Positions 32,297 through 44,499 of a DNA stretch of 64,000 nucleotides are shown here, one piece after another. The position numbers were made by a program, and so were the translations under genes. The stretch's first letter is position 1; each line of letters opens with the position of its first letter. The notes beneath the pieces were generated by a model. The model was not told the DNA's origin. It saw only the letters and a program-made list of their open reading frames with translations, and searched no databases. Where the stretch lies: the NCBI RefSeq assembly GCF_963678635.1, contig NC_087066.1:15357949-15421948 (forward strand), written 5' to 3'. The DNA comes from Symsagittifera roscoffensis (lineage: Eukaryota; Xenacoelomorpha; Acoela; Convolutidae).

Positions 32297-33357
32297 ACAG
32301 AGTCTTGCGTAGTGTCCTCTTTTTGTGCATTTATTGCAGATTTTATCTTTTGCCGGACATTGTTGGAGGTGACCAGGTCCGAACGGATTCCCACCTTTAA
32401 AGCAAGATTGTTTCCTGTCTCTGTCTTGTCGTTGCGAGTTTCCCCGCTGTGGTTGTCCTCGACCCCTGTTTTTCCCCCGTCTATTATTGCGGTACGAGTC
32501 CCCTCCTCGTCTTTGAATGAACCCAACTGGTTCGGACTTTATGCCCGTTTGCTGAGGAGAAATTGCTGACGATCCTTGCTTGCGTATTTGCAGTTCGTTT
32601 TCCGAACCTTTTTCCTGCGTATTGCATATTCAAATGCTTGGTCGGGGGTTTTCGTCTCGGCTAGTAGGTCTTTTTGCACCTCATCATTTGTCATATTTGC
32701 TGTGAATAAATCTCTAATAATTTCAGTCTCCAACGTGTTATCATTGCAATTCGGACATTTGAAGTTACCCTTAATGACCAATTCCGTGAGGCCACAGTGG
32801 AACTGCTCAAGGGTTTCCGTCTTGTTTTGCTTTCTTGTGAACGCCTCGTATCTGTCGAATGTAACGTTGCGGTCTTTAATAAAGAGATGCTCTAGTCTAT
32901 TCCAGAATGCTTTCGTTGATGTCTCTTGTATTTTTAGATCAGGGTAGTGTTGACTGAGACGTCTTTGTCCCTCGTTTCCAAGACTGAGGTAAATATAGCT
33001 TCTAACTTTTATGTCAGCTTCCTCCCATGGTATTCCGTCCATGGTGGGTCCCAAGTTATCCAATTGGGCACATTGATTATCCCATTGGATCTTCTTCTCT
33101 TGCTTGCGTATGTTTCTGTCCCAAGTTTGTGATTGAGTTTCCCCCTCTATAGGAAGCTTATAACCGGGTTCTTGCGGTTTTCGCACTGCGGGTGGGTCTC
33201 GTAATAGCTTTTGCAGATTTATTCCGTCTTTTGCGACGATTCCCAAGTAGAGCTGTTGGTTCCATTTCTCCCACTCGGTTGGAGGTTCCGCCGAGGCTTT
33301 CTACCAAAATGGGGCAATACCTAGTGGGTTTTTTGTTGTGAGTGCTGGCTGCGCCAT
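32297..33357 (-). pseudogene. element A gag with CCHC zinc knuckle
   Basis: Structural protein. The ATG at 33357-33355 begins on the last base of the 5' LTR and overlaps the presumed primer-binding site. Codon 19 is a stop (33301-33303). The long gag frame then runs 33246-32539, and a shift near 32600-32625 moves into the frame that carries a basic RGG/Arg-rich stretch. A perfect knuckle (C-x2-C-x4-H-x4-C) follows at 32297-32338 and continues in frame into protease. The homologous gag in element B (56559-57050) lacks the stop at codon 19 and the shift, so both are mutations of this copy. Confidence 0.85.
33340..33356 (-). promoter_or_regulatory. element A primer-binding site
   Basis: TGGCGCAGCCAGCACTC directly follows the 5' LTR on the minus strand. 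TGG at the LTR edge is the expected complement of a tRNA CCA end. The tRNA cannot be named without a tRNA set. Confidence 0.7.
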
Positions 33358-33717
33358 GTAATACCCTCAGCCGTTAGGTGAGGTATAATCGTGAATCTAT
33401 GTAATCAAAGTCTACGCTGATCGCTAACTGAGAATAGAGAAATAGGAAGGTTGAGAGAACAACTTTAATTCAGTTGATAAAGATATGTCTGATTCGAATC
33501 TGACCTCGAAATCATGAGAGAGACAGAGACTCATAAATAACTATTGAATATGGTGTTAGGTTTAATAGGTACTTAATTTAGATCAGACATCTATATGATT
33601 ACGTTTACATAATGTCACATAAGTGTATATGGTTAACGTTTAGGCTAAGAACGATCTATGTAATGTTTTAGCTAGACAGAGTTCTAATCAGTATCCAGTA
33701 TATCCGTACGGATAACA
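33357..33717 (-). repeat. element A 5' LTR
   Basis: 361 bp, near-identical to 26294-26654. Presumed to hold the element's promoter and polyadenylation signal, not individually resolvable here. Confidence 0.93.
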
Positions 33718-34198
33718 GACAGTAATCGATTACAATGGAAAATTGTAAAGTTGTTGTCTAAAATGTTTCATTTTAATCCAATTTTGTTGCAAATTTAGAC
33801 CACGAAATCAAAAATATTGTCATTATAATCGATTATTTTCGTAAAAACACAATCCATTAAAATCCAATTTAACTGATTATAACGGATGATAATCGTTACA
33901 TTTTTTCGCAAACTCATTTGCAAAGCTTGCAACATTTCTGCATTACACACGGCCTACTCGCAATCTGAACCTACTCAAGTAAACCTTCTTCCTCACCTTG
34001 CCCCCATCCGCATTTGCCCAAATCCCCTCCCCCACCCCCACTCCCCAACGTTTAACCCTACACCCACCCCCATTTTTACTGAAGTTTACCCCCAAACCCA
34101 ACCCTCCAAGTTACAGTTTACCCACCCCCCCCCCCCCCCCGAGTTTATTTACGGGGAAGTAAACCTTCTTCCTCACCTTGCCCCCCATCCGCATTTGC
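33718..34198. other. spacer between elements A and C
   Basis: 33720-33900 has TTATAATCGATTA-type words as at 17640-17830. 33977-34199 is C-rich, with a 42-bp direct repeat (AAGTAAACCTTCTTCCTCAC...CATTTGCC at 33977-34018 and 34157-34199) and a C-run at 34120-34140. The second repeat copy abuts the truncated LTR of element C. Confidence 0.6.
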
Positions 34199-34436
34199 CT
34201 ACTTGTAGTTTCAACACCAGAAAAATTTGAAATAAACTTAAAATACAGTTGCCCTCTCCATAGAGACTGACTCGCATATACCTGTATACACTAGATCTAT
34301 TGAGAATAGGAGATATAAGAGTAAGATTAAGATTGGTATTAGACTAATAAGTTGCACGAATCTATCCGGCCGAAAATAAGATAGCGTGACGAACAGACAG
34401 TATACCTTATTTGAAATTACTCTATGAGTATAACCA
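34199..34436 (+). repeat. element C 5' LTR, left part missing
   Basis: Corresponds to about the last 250 bp of the solo LTR (22538-22787) and ends TATAACCA. No TGG primer-binding site follows immediately (TCTAGGTCTTCACTCC). Confidence 0.82.
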
Positions 34437-35744
34437 TCTAGGTCTTCACTCCTCTTGTGCGACCAAAAGTCTCAAACAAGACCTTAACCAACTTAGATTA
34501 GAAACATTAACCAAAACATTAGATTTAGAAATAGAAAAACCAAGAAATAGAAAAATATAACATTACAAACATTTTATTTGACAAAAGTGTCTACGACTCA
34601 ATAGATCACCGCCAATTTTCCGAACGATACGAGAAGTACCTAGTATTGGAAGAAGACCTCGGACAAGGCATGAAATACGATTAGGAAGAAACCTACCAAT
34701 CGATTTAATGATCGTACGGCAAAAGCCAGATCAAACTTTTATATTTAGAAATCTCCCAGCAGTAAGTTTCAATTTTCAAATTTTGAAGAAAAATCTTCAA
34801 AAAATTTATGGGGCTAAACCTAATAAAAATACAATACTGATTGATAAAAACAACACTAGTCGTTCTCCTCCAAAAATCTGCACTAAATTAAAACACCTTG
34901 AACAAAAATATTTATCAAATATAAAAATAAAAAATTAGTTAGTATAAAGCATAATTGTTAGTAAATATAAATCATCCTTTCATCCCAGCTTCATCACCTA
35001 AAACATAAAAGCAAACTTGAAAAATTCACATCATCAAAACTAAAACTTTAACCCTTTCTTCATTTAAATCTTTATCTAAACATTACCAAAGCCTATCTTT
35101 ATTTTCATTTAAATTATTCTCATTAAAATAACAGATCATCAAGGCTTCCCTTGGATCTTTAAACTAAATTAAATTAAAATAAATCTAAATTTCTGATCAT
35201 CAAGGTTTATCCTTGGATCAAATAGAACATTTTTGTTCTCCACCTCCCAAATTAAATTAGTGTCTAACGACCTCAAACTTCGATTCACCACCCAACCCTT
35301 ATTGACGACCCAGGATTAATAGAAATTTTTCAAAAGAATTAACCATTCTAGATAGGATAAACAGTGAAGAACTTCGATTACTCATTCTTCACTTGATCCC
35401 CCCTCTTAAATGAAACAGGCTAAATCACTTAAACTCAGTCAGTCATAAAATAGTATCTAACAAACTACTTGCGTTCTAGTTATACCTGAACCTTGTAGAT
35501 TGATTTACTATTCTCCAACCCTTGATCACAAATCATAACCCTACGTAAAATTAGGTAAATCTATCTGAACTTAGAATTATTCACGAGAAAATAACAATCA
35601 TTCTCACGAATTGATATATGATTTTCTCTCCAACCCAACAATTTGTGCCCCAAGTTAAGCTAACCACCAAAAAATTGTTAGAACTAACAGTTTAAGAAAC
35701 TAGAAATTACTAACCCCAATTTGCATCCATCATCCTAAAACCTT
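34437..35744 (+). other. element C 5' leader
   Basis: A-rich, mostly non-coding. Two hairpins with nearly the same stem, GATCATCAAGG...CCTTGGATC, occur 61 bp apart (35134-35157, 35195-35219). Paired stem-loops in a retroelement leader could be RNA packaging or dimerisation signals; this is inference. Confidence 0.5.
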
Positions 35745-36035
35745 ATGTCAAAAAACTATTTAGGAAAAAAACAAACAAGTGTATCACACAACTGTATAAG
35801 TAATGACAAAAAAAACGACCTCGTAATCACACCACATAGACAAACAATAGGATACATAAGATTAAAAAGACATACACTAAGAAAGAAAATTATAAGCAAA
35901 GAAAAACAAATTATTCGAAAACGATTTTCAAAACGAACAAACGCAATCTCAGAATCAGAAACAAGTGCAATACGAGAACTCCACATTTTAAAAGACTCAA
36001 TAAATAAAAATTGTCAAATTGAGGATCAAATATAA
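35745..36035 (+). CDS. element C small basic ORF before gag
   Basis: 96 codons, lysine- and arginine-rich, starting ATG. No motif recognised. It may be the N-terminal part of gag separated by stops, or a fortuitous frame in A-rich DNA. Confidence 0.3.
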   Translation: MSKNYLGKKQTSVSHNCISNDKKNDLVITPHRQTIGYIRLKRHTLRKKIISKEKQIIRKRFSKRTNAISESETSAIRELHILKDSINKNCQIEDQI

Positions 36036-36187
36036 TTTTCCGACTCAGAAACCACATCATCAACATCAATAAAAGGAAAACATAGGATTAAAAAAGTCCT
36101 ACACAAACAAAGCAATGAGTCTTTACAATTGGAATCAACTAAAAAGACACATTGAAAATTACACTTCAACAGTTATAAAACACGGAA

Positions 36188-38084
36188 ATGATTCCAAATG
36201 AAGAAAGTTTTGAAGAGAACTCCATACTCCCATTTTTGATACATCCTCAAGTTGAAGCTCGAGAACAAGTACAATTTTGCCAGAATTTAATCGTAAATTT
36301 ATTTGAAAAAGGAGATAGCCCATGCACAAAAAAATTTCCCGATGTAAAAATAAAAAGACAACTCCTTGATCCTTATCTCAAAGACATATGTAAAAAAACA
36401 TCACAATATGGAGTATTCACAATAGAAATCAGTTCACCAAACTCATTTTATGGCAGATATCTAATTCAAACAGAAAACGTAGATATGGAATTTTCAAAAG
36501 ATTTTACAGAATACATAAAAAAAACACACTAAAACATCAAAACTCACAAAGAGCAAATTCAATATTATTCACAAACGATGTAATTTCACTTATCTATAGC
36601 TATTCATTTATACTAGAATTGAAAGAACGTCAAGGCGATTCACCAAAACAAACATCTCGACATACAACCGTACGCCAAAAAATAAATATATTTTCAAAAT
36701 TTTTAAATGCAATCCGTGAAAATCTAACTAGTAACGAAATAACACAACACGTTAAACACAATTAAAAAAAATCCTAGCATGGTTTTTATTGATTATTTTG
36801 TTCACAATATCGAACTCATATCACTAGCAAGACAAAAGTTTAGACCACAAAACGCTGATGATAAAACTATATTAGCAGAACAAACAGATTACGTTTGGGA
36901 CCCCGATTGGTCTCATGATTCATTTATTAATATACCAACAGATATATCAAGTCAAGCAATAAGCACTATTTCTATTGACAAAGATTAGGTTAAACTATGT
37001 CCAATTACAGTTGACGCAACACCATTAAACTGTAACTCATTCTTCCCTGATAGAGCAGGAAACAACAGTTTAAACTCCACTTTTATACAGCAAGACAACT
37101 TAAGCGGAACAAGAAATATCACACAACAAGATATCCAATCTCCATCATATATCGTAAGTGATGAAAGAGTTGAAATAATAACAACAACAACAGCACAATA
37201 AAGCATTTCACCTATTCATCCTAACCTTACAACTCCAAAAACAAAAAACCCAACATTAACACAAACAGCCATACAATCTACAGTAAAGTCCTCTGTTGTT
37301 CAAAAATACTGACTAATGGATTACCAAACATTTTGAGAACAACAACAGAGCCATCATATAACAAAAAATATCACATAGAAATAATTTCGCAGAGCATAAT
37401 TATAACTTTGTAAATAGGTTAAAAACACCAAAATCTTCTAATATGAATACTCAGACGACCTATTCATACTCACAAAAGCAAAAAACATACCACAATCAAT
37501 TTCAAACTCAGTAAATTGTAACGGTCAACCACGATCTACACTGGATCGAAGTAAAAATAACCAGTTTTTCCAACAAAACAAAAATCATACGATTAAATAC
37601 TATACTAGAAATCAACACTCTTATTATACAATTAATTATTCTCCATCAGATGATGAGGAATACTATAATCAAAATCATCAACAGTTTATACAAGCCAAGG
37701 ACCACGCTCTTATACCATTGATCAACCAGACATTTTCGAACCATACACACCAGCATAACGAAATTCTACTACCGTATGACTTACAACAACATGAAACATG
37801 AACAACATTTCAACCAATACAACCACAAAATCCAATGTCAATGCATTCTTATCAACCAACTCAAATGCAAAATGAAATACCGCTTCCATATTACCTTCAG
37901 CAACACAAAATAACAAAAAATCAAAATTAAAACTTTTCTCAAATACCAAACGCCGCAGAATCACTACGAATGACGATGAATCCATACCTAATGGGTGGAT
38001 CCTCAATATCATCAAATAAGCCACTAATGGTATTCACAGGTACAGATCCTGAATAATCTGTAGAAGATTATTTAAATGCAGTCA
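36188..38084 (+). pseudogene. element C gag, matrix-side part
   Basis: Frames at 36188-36532 and 36779-37200 with intervening stops form a gag-like N-terminal region (acidic/polar, no membrane segments). The reading near 38000-38060 gives PLMVFTGTDPE, a typical capsid-start pattern of Ty3/Gypsy Gag. The continuation of capsid is not downstream on this strand but in the inverted segment 38085-38614. Confidence 0.6.
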
Positions 38085-38694
38085 ATATGTTTACATATTG
38101 TACTTTAAGATTTTCTGTTTCTTCCAATTTCATTGTGATTTCTGCTTGTTCAGTGTATCTACTAGTTTCCTAAGATCTAAATCGGGTTCTCGAATTGAGG
38201 AAGGATGTGATGCTCTCTTTTTTATTGCTATTTTTTGCAGTTGAGGTGCTAGAGTCATCATTAAGATTCCTGTCATCTTTGTATATTTGTAATCATGCGT
38301 ATTGAGTGAGTATGCTTTATGGACTAGTGTTTCAATTCTTACTGCAAGTTATTTTATCGTTTCATCGGGTAGTCTACAAATTTCCTTGCAGAAAACCCCT
38401 TGATGTCGTTGATTTTTTTCAGAGTCAAACAGTTTTGAGAATTCTTGTGTGAATGTTTTCCAATCTGATTTAATATCTATAGATGAAACTGAGAACCATT
38501 TTTGGGATGCGCCATCAAGTGTAGTTTGGATTGAAGCGGTGCGTCTATGAATCCAATTTTGATGAAGGGGCGTATTTATTGGTTCAGGTCCTATATTCAG
38601 AATTAAATTTGCTGTGACTGCATTTAAATAATCTTCTACAGATTATTCAGGATCTGTACCTGTGAATACCATTAGTGGCTTATATTGAGGATCC
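37997..38694. repeat. inverted-repeat arms around the inverted gag block
   Basis: Arms 37997-38084 and 38615-38694 are reverse complements apart from an 8-bp difference (ATCATCAA present only on the left). Both encode the capsid start, so the arms are a duplication created together with the inversion. Confidence 0.85.
38085..38614 (-). pseudogene. element C gag capsid segment, inverted
   Basis: Read on the minus strand this 530-bp block continues the capsid (a conserved SQKWF and a QRHQGVFCKEI stretch), with a few stops. It is flanked by inverted copies of the same 80-88 bp sequence: 37997-38084 on plus and 38615-38694 on minus. So capsid is inverted inside the element. Nucleocapsid and protease, expected next, are not visible before reverse transcriptase starts at about 38703. 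Confidence 0.75.
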
Positions 38695-38702
38695 ACTCTC
38701 AG

Positions 38703-39683
38703 ATAACACAAAAAGAGTTTGAACAAATAGCCAATTTATTATTGAATTACTCAAAAGTTTACGCAACCTCTAAATTTGATGATGGAAAAGTAAACTCACC
38801 ACTACTTTTACCTCTAAAACCTGATGCAGTTTTCAAAAAAACAACGAGCAAGTAAAGTCCCAATACACTTGCAAGACAAAGTTAATAGATTACTGGACAT
38901 ATTAGAAAAATATGAAATAATTTCCCCAGTAAACAGAGAAGAACAGCCAAAAGAAACACATTCATAAATCCCGTTATCATACCGTTAAAAATAGTTCTAA
39001 ATGCAAGATACCTCAATTCACTCATTGATGAATCTAAAGGGAACTGGCCTAGTGAACCAATTCAAGTAATTCTCACAAAAATAAACGGTAAATATTTTAC
39101 AACAGCAGACATGAATAGCGCATGTAATCAAATGCCACTAGATGAGCAATCACGACGATTAACACAATTCGTTATTGGAAATCATGAATACGAATTTAAT
39201 AGACTATTCTATGGAATCTCTATAGGATCAGCAGCATTCTCAGCATTTATGAGTAAAATTTTTCGACCACTCTTACTTAACCAAATTGCAATAACATATT
39301 TAGACGATGTTTTCGTGCAATCACAAAGCAAGGACGAAATGTTCATTGTTTAAGAAAAATATCATTAAATATTACTAAACGAAAACATGAAAGCAGCCCC
39401 AGATAAATCAAAATTTTTTTTAATCCGTGTAAAATTTCTTGGACACATAATTGAAAGAAACACTATAACTCCATTAAAATCCCGCCTTGACACAGTTCAA
39501 AAACTTCAACAACCTCCCTCCAATAAAAAGAAAATGCAAGAATTTCTTAGAATGCTAAACTTCTTAAGTAAATACGTATATAAAATGCAATCATACTTAA
39601 GACCATTCTATAATATTCTTAGACAAAAAAATAATTTTGAGTGGACATCACGATTTGAAGAAAATAAAAATTCTTCTCACTGA
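38703..39683 (+). pseudogene. element C reverse transcriptase
   Basis: RNA-dependent DNA polymerase. The connection region to about 38900 is interrupted by stops. The palm lies at 39111-39353 (LTQFVIGNHEYEFNRLFYGI pattern), with the catalytic YLDD box intact at 39297-39308. Two in-frame stops follow (39351-39353, 39366-39368), then the same frame resumes at 39387 with the KFLGHII thumb-side motif. No DTG protease signature was found upstream. Confidence 0.88.
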
Positions 39684-39689
39684 ACAAAA

Positions 39690-40140
39690 TTCAAACACAA
39701 TTCCAGATACAGACCACCATTTTACGCTATGTGCGACGCTTAAAATTTTGGCATCGGCGCAGCACTATTAAAGTCTCACAACGGAACGATTAAAAAGAAC
39801 CTCATTTCCCTAAACTCAAGACTGTTTACACAAGCTGAACTTAGACTCTCTACCCTTATAAGAGAATGCACAGCCAAAATATATACTCTCACGGAATATG
39901 AAATTTTAATACTTGGATCAAAACAAAACATGCAACAGTTTTATTCACAGACCATAAACCCAGAAGTTTTTTTAATACACAAAAAGCCAATCCAAACCAT
40001 AGAGTTTATAGATTTCAATTAATTTTAAGGAAATTCCCAAACTTACATATAGTTTGGACAGCAGGAAAAAACCTTGCACTACCCGATACACTCATTAGAA
40101 ATACACCACCTGAATTATTGACAAGAAAAAAAGAGTAGAA
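39690..40140 (+). pseudogene. element C RNase H
   Basis: Recognised from the FTLCAT strand (the expected catalytic Asp is replaced), FGIGAALL, and, in a shifted frame, FTDHKP followed by a VWTAGKNLALPDTLIR ending typical of Ty3/Gypsy RNase H. At least one frameshift lies near 39930. Confidence 0.75.
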
Positions 40141-40801
40141 ATACCACAGAACATTAAATTTTTCCTTGCAAAAGATAAAACTTCACCACGATTAGAATGC
40201 AAATATGCAGTAAAAACAGATATTGATCAATCGCAAATAAACAATTTATCACACTTCCCAATATATTTAGATTGTCAAAACAATCACTACGGAGTAGTTC
40301 TATTAAGAAAAACTACATTTAAACCAATTCCATACTCATCATGGATTAAAAACAATACACAACAAAACCAATCAGACAACAATCATACAGAAAACGTCTA
40401 TTCCCTGCAATAGAAAAAAAAAATTTAACTGACCCTATAAATCTATCAGGCCCACCAAACACTGATACAAAATACACGAAAAATCAAGCCTTTAACCTCC
40501 ATGATCCTCTAGACACAATACCTCTATCGAAAATAGAAATTGAAAACATTATTCTTGACAGAATACAGAAAAACTAACACTAGAATAACTCAAGAAGCAT
40601 CAAAACCTTGGCCTAGTTATTAGACAATTAAAATCTTGGCTCAAGTATAAAAACTAACCAATCAAAGCCGATATCACAATTCTAGGAAATAAAACACTTC
40701 TTAGATATTTCCGAAAATTTAATAGCACTTCTATAAACGAAAACACAAATACTCTAGAATACCAAACACCTGTTCTCAGAGTACCTTGCCTACCCTTAAG
40801 T
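40141..40801 (+). other. element C RNase H-integrase linker
   Basis: Coding remnants with many stops; no defined domain. Confidence 0.4.
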
Positions 40802-42335
40802 TTGATGCTTATAGCTTTTCATGCTTCACATTCATTACATACTGAAGGACACTCAGGATCAGAAAAACATACTCCAGTTTTATTCAAAAATTTCCCAAAT
40901 GCACCAATTTGGATTAAACGTTTATGCAACGGTTGTATTACATGCCAATTAAATAAAACCATACCCATGTCAAAAACAAATTGCAGAAAAGCAAGATTTT
41001 AAAGGACAAAATCTATATTTCAACCACAGAATTTCAATCGATACAAAAGGACCAATATTAACATCCTCCGAAGGAAACTCATTTATAATGGTCATAGTCG
41101 ACGCATTTACCCACTACGCAGCACTTAACCCAGCCCCCCATTTTAATGCTTACTATGCAAATACAACATTTTATGAACACTGGAAAGCAAAATTCGGATT
41201 ACCCGAAATCCTTGTTGCAGACAATGGCACTGAATCCATAAAAAACGAATTAATCACACTACTTCACTTATATAATATTAAACACAAACCACGTACATCA
41301 CATGCACCTTGGACTAATGGATTCGTCGAAGGCATGAACCTTTCATTACAAGAATACCTCAGATGTATCATAAACGTAAATGTTACACGATATACTGAAT
41401 GGTCAACAGATGTAAAGTTATTCCCCTTAGCTTATAACTCACAGATCGCAACAACTTTAGGATTATCACCCTATGAGATGGTTTTTTAATCAAAAACCAC
41501 GAAAACTAATAATGTTTACAGCAATTTCTTCAAAAAACACGCAAGGGTATTGCCAACCAACCAAAGAATCAATTTGTTACAATCTACCACTACATATCCA
41601 CGATAAAGATCACTTTCATCATCCACAAATCTTAAAACTAGCTTCTGGTATACACACCAAATGGATTTTAAACAGAGATAAAAAACACAATAAAATTTAT
41701 CAAAAAGTAGCAAAAAAATTGTTACAAAGACAAAATATTAATTCCCAAATGAGTTTTCGATTCACACCAGCTACAAACTTAAAATTGGAACATATGTTTT
41801 AATTCCAAATTTTACAACATAAAAAAAAATTTCTAAAAAATTACAACCACTCCGAAAAGGACCATATCATTTAATTGATAAACCCACTGATGTAACATAC
41901 AAACCTATAGATTCAGACAAAAAAGAAATTGTTCAACACCGAAACAACCTTTTACCTTACCATCCAAAAGAATACGCTCTTCGCGAGCTCACTCAATTAT
42001 ACTCCTTTACAGGACCTAAAATTGTTCACGATAACTCTGATTACAATCAAAATCAAATTACTAGAACGAAAAATTTTCAACGACCATTAGAACAAAACAA
42101 AAAAAAAGAACTTACCCAACAAACATCTAAAATTTTAGAAATCAAAACGATGTCTCAAAAAGAAAGTAAAAATCGAAAACTAGAAGAAAAAATTCTACCA
42201 CAAGATCCAAAGGAAAGCTCTCAATATAGACAATCATCACGATTCGGCAATCAGCCACGAAAAGATTATAAAACATTCATTCCACAATCTAATATATTAA
42301 AGAAAGTTGAATTTCAAAAACCACTTCAAAGTTAA
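40802..42335 (+). pseudogene. element C integrase with C-terminal domain
   Basis: Zinc finger at 40830-40960 (HTEGH, then CNGCITC). Catalytic core at 41088-41489 with VDAFTHY, VADNGTE and FVEGMN, again with exactly 35 residues between the second Asp and Glu. After a break at 41487-41770 the reading resumes with a GPY-like module (PLRKGPYHLID) and a basic tail to the stop at 42333-42335. The PWTNGFVE context differs from the MVER context in A and B, so C belongs to a different Ty3/Gypsy lineage. Confidence 0.88.
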
Positions 42336-43304
42336 TTAACATTTTCACCTCTCAACAAATCTTTTGAAAGACCCATACGTTTTCTCAAAATTTATACTGA
42401 AAAGCACTTGATCAAACTAGGTCAGTTTCAACCAATCAGAACTTTTCCGAATCATCATTTCAATTTTGGCACAACTTCTTTAGCCGACAAATAATAACCT
42501 TCAAGCGTATCTCTAACCATAACTTCAAGACCTCCAGGTCAAAAATAAGCAACCCGCTCAAATTTGACAACTGAAATAAACAAAATTTCAATATTACAAA
42601 CCTCCCCTTTCAAGTAGAACAAAGATCAACAATATTGTCCCATTTTAGACCTCAAAATTTTCCTTGGCAAAAATATTTAATTAGTCTAAAGTAAAAAAAA
42701 GACATGATCATTTAGCCTAAAGTACGAATAACTCTTAGATACCCCCAATCATCCAAAAACAACTAGGAAATTCCCCTATTAGCCCTCCAAAATACCCCTC
42801 GTCAAAAAATGCTGAAATCCAACCCACTTGTCAAAAAATCAATAAATAATCTGACCACACTCGAATTTAGCCTCAAAAAATAAAAAAAAAACGTCGCAAG
42901 AACCATTTCTTCAATGCTCCTTCCTGAATCAGTTAAACTTTTTCAACATTTTTTTTTCAAACTTCTTTGCAATAATTTCAATCTTTTTAAAATTTTGTAT
43001 CATACTAATAGCTGACACTTTTAGAAATTTAAATCCTCCTCTTAATAATTTTTTGCAAATTTTTCCTCATTTTCTCTTCCCTAGCCCAAGCCTACATTAG
43101 TTTTGCAGAAGTCCCTGACCACCTCCTCAGGTTTGATATTTCAATATCTATCTAAGTGTTACACACTTGTTCAGTAAAAAAGATGTTTTTCTTCTTTTAT
43201 AATAATTCTCACAATTTTAACATCCCTGATTATGACAATATGCAAATGCATAAAAAAGGCAATGATATCTTTTGCATAAGCAACAATACTTTTAATTCCC
43301 TTCA
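42336..43304 (+). other. element C region between pol and the third ORF
   Basis: A/C-rich, no long open frame. It could contain a splice acceptor for a subgenomic message, but no site stands out. Confidence 0.4.
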
Positions 43305-44412
43305 TTGAAGAATATAATAATGAACATAAAATCTCTTCTTAAATATTTTTTTTCTCAAAGATCTTCCAAAATTGCTAATCAACAACCCCCACACCAGTCC
43401 CCACCAACAACATCCCAAGAACTCCCAACAACACCAACAAACACTCAAACAAATTATTCCCATACATCAACACGCATCTCTTTTCAAGACAACCCATATA
43501 CATTTGAAGAAAGACGCGCACGAGTGTCAGAACCACTAGAACCAGTAATTCGCCAAGCACCTCTAGGCGAACCACAACACGAACCAGTATATAATATATA
43601 CCCCCCTCTCCAACAAAATCATAACAGAGCAAGACATCCGAGTCAAAATCAAAATACGTTCGAAATAAATAGACAGATTAAACATCGAAGACGAAATAGA
43701 AATTCTCAAAACCCCAGAGTTCAATTTAACATACCTCAGTCACCAATACCAAATCCCCTAGAACTTCCGACTAGCACAATCCAAAGAACTCCCCAAACAA
43801 CATCACAACAAAATACCTCAAACATACCATCGGATTACTTAGGGTGAACCCCAACATCCGAACAGATTCGTGAAAATACTTTCAACCCCTCAGCTACTAC
43901 AGAACATCTCCCAAATTGGATGACACAAGTCTTCACTCAATGTGAACCAAATTTAGTGAATGATGCCATAGACGTCTCATCTGACACATCTTTGTCCTTA
44001 CAGGAAACACTTTCACTTCCCTCAACCCCATCATTAGGACAAATCGCAACGACATCATTTCTTCCAAACTTCCCTATAAATATCGACGCTAGATATAGAT
44101 AAAACTCAACCAACAGCATACCCCTACGAGTAGATTGGAATACATACGTAGCAACCCCTCCGCTATTTTTTCAACACCAGGATAGTAATATACTACACAA
44201 CTGGGCACTAAATAGATTACAATATCGACACAATATCCACAAAGATCTACAAAAACAAACCATCCAAATCCTTACACAAGATAACTCAACACTCAAATTT
44301 GAAATCACAGTAAGACTAAAAAAAATAATTCACCACCTCTTACCTCTAGCCACTCCAATTATAACAGCTCAATCTTTACCTCCCCCATTTATCTCGACAG
44401 AAATTATCTAGA
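43305..44412 (+). pseudogene. element C third ORF, Pro/Gln/Asn-rich
   Basis: One reading frame of about 370 codons broken only by a TGA at 43845-43847 and a TAA at 44100-44102; it ends at TAG near 44412. The N-terminus is short and basic with a hydrophobic-aromatic stretch. Residues about 25-180 are dominated by Pro, Gln, Asn and Thr (low complexity, likely disordered). The last third is more ordered (a Trp-rich patch and an amphipathic helix region). No zinc knuckle or enzyme motif. It sits where retroviral accessory genes sit, between pol and env. I do not recognise a family. Confidence 0.5.
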
Positions 44413-44499
44413 AATACGATAGATACACAAAAAAGACACTTGGATATATAACATTCTATAACCCATATTATGGGTTATCCTGCACATTTATCTTCCAAG

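Larger units (their letters stand above)
26294..33717 (-). mobile_element. element A: Ty3/Gypsy LTR retrotransposon, 7.4 kb
   Basis: Complete element with two 361-bp LTRs, read on the minus strand. Order from the 5' LTR: gag with zinc knuckle, protease, reverse transcriptase, RNase H, integrase (PR-RT-RH-IN, the Ty3/Gypsy order), then a long post-integrase tail. Flanking bases GACAA and GACAG look like a 5-bp target duplication with one change. I count about nine differences between the LTRs over 361 bp, so insertion is fairly recent. The coding region nevertheless carries several frameshifts and at least one early nonsense codon, so this copy is not autonomous. Confidence 0.93.

Noticed and set aside
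26691-33132. Plus-strand frames of 60-120 codons
   Set aside because: Opposite-strand shadows of element A gag-pol, whose domains are clear on the minus strand.
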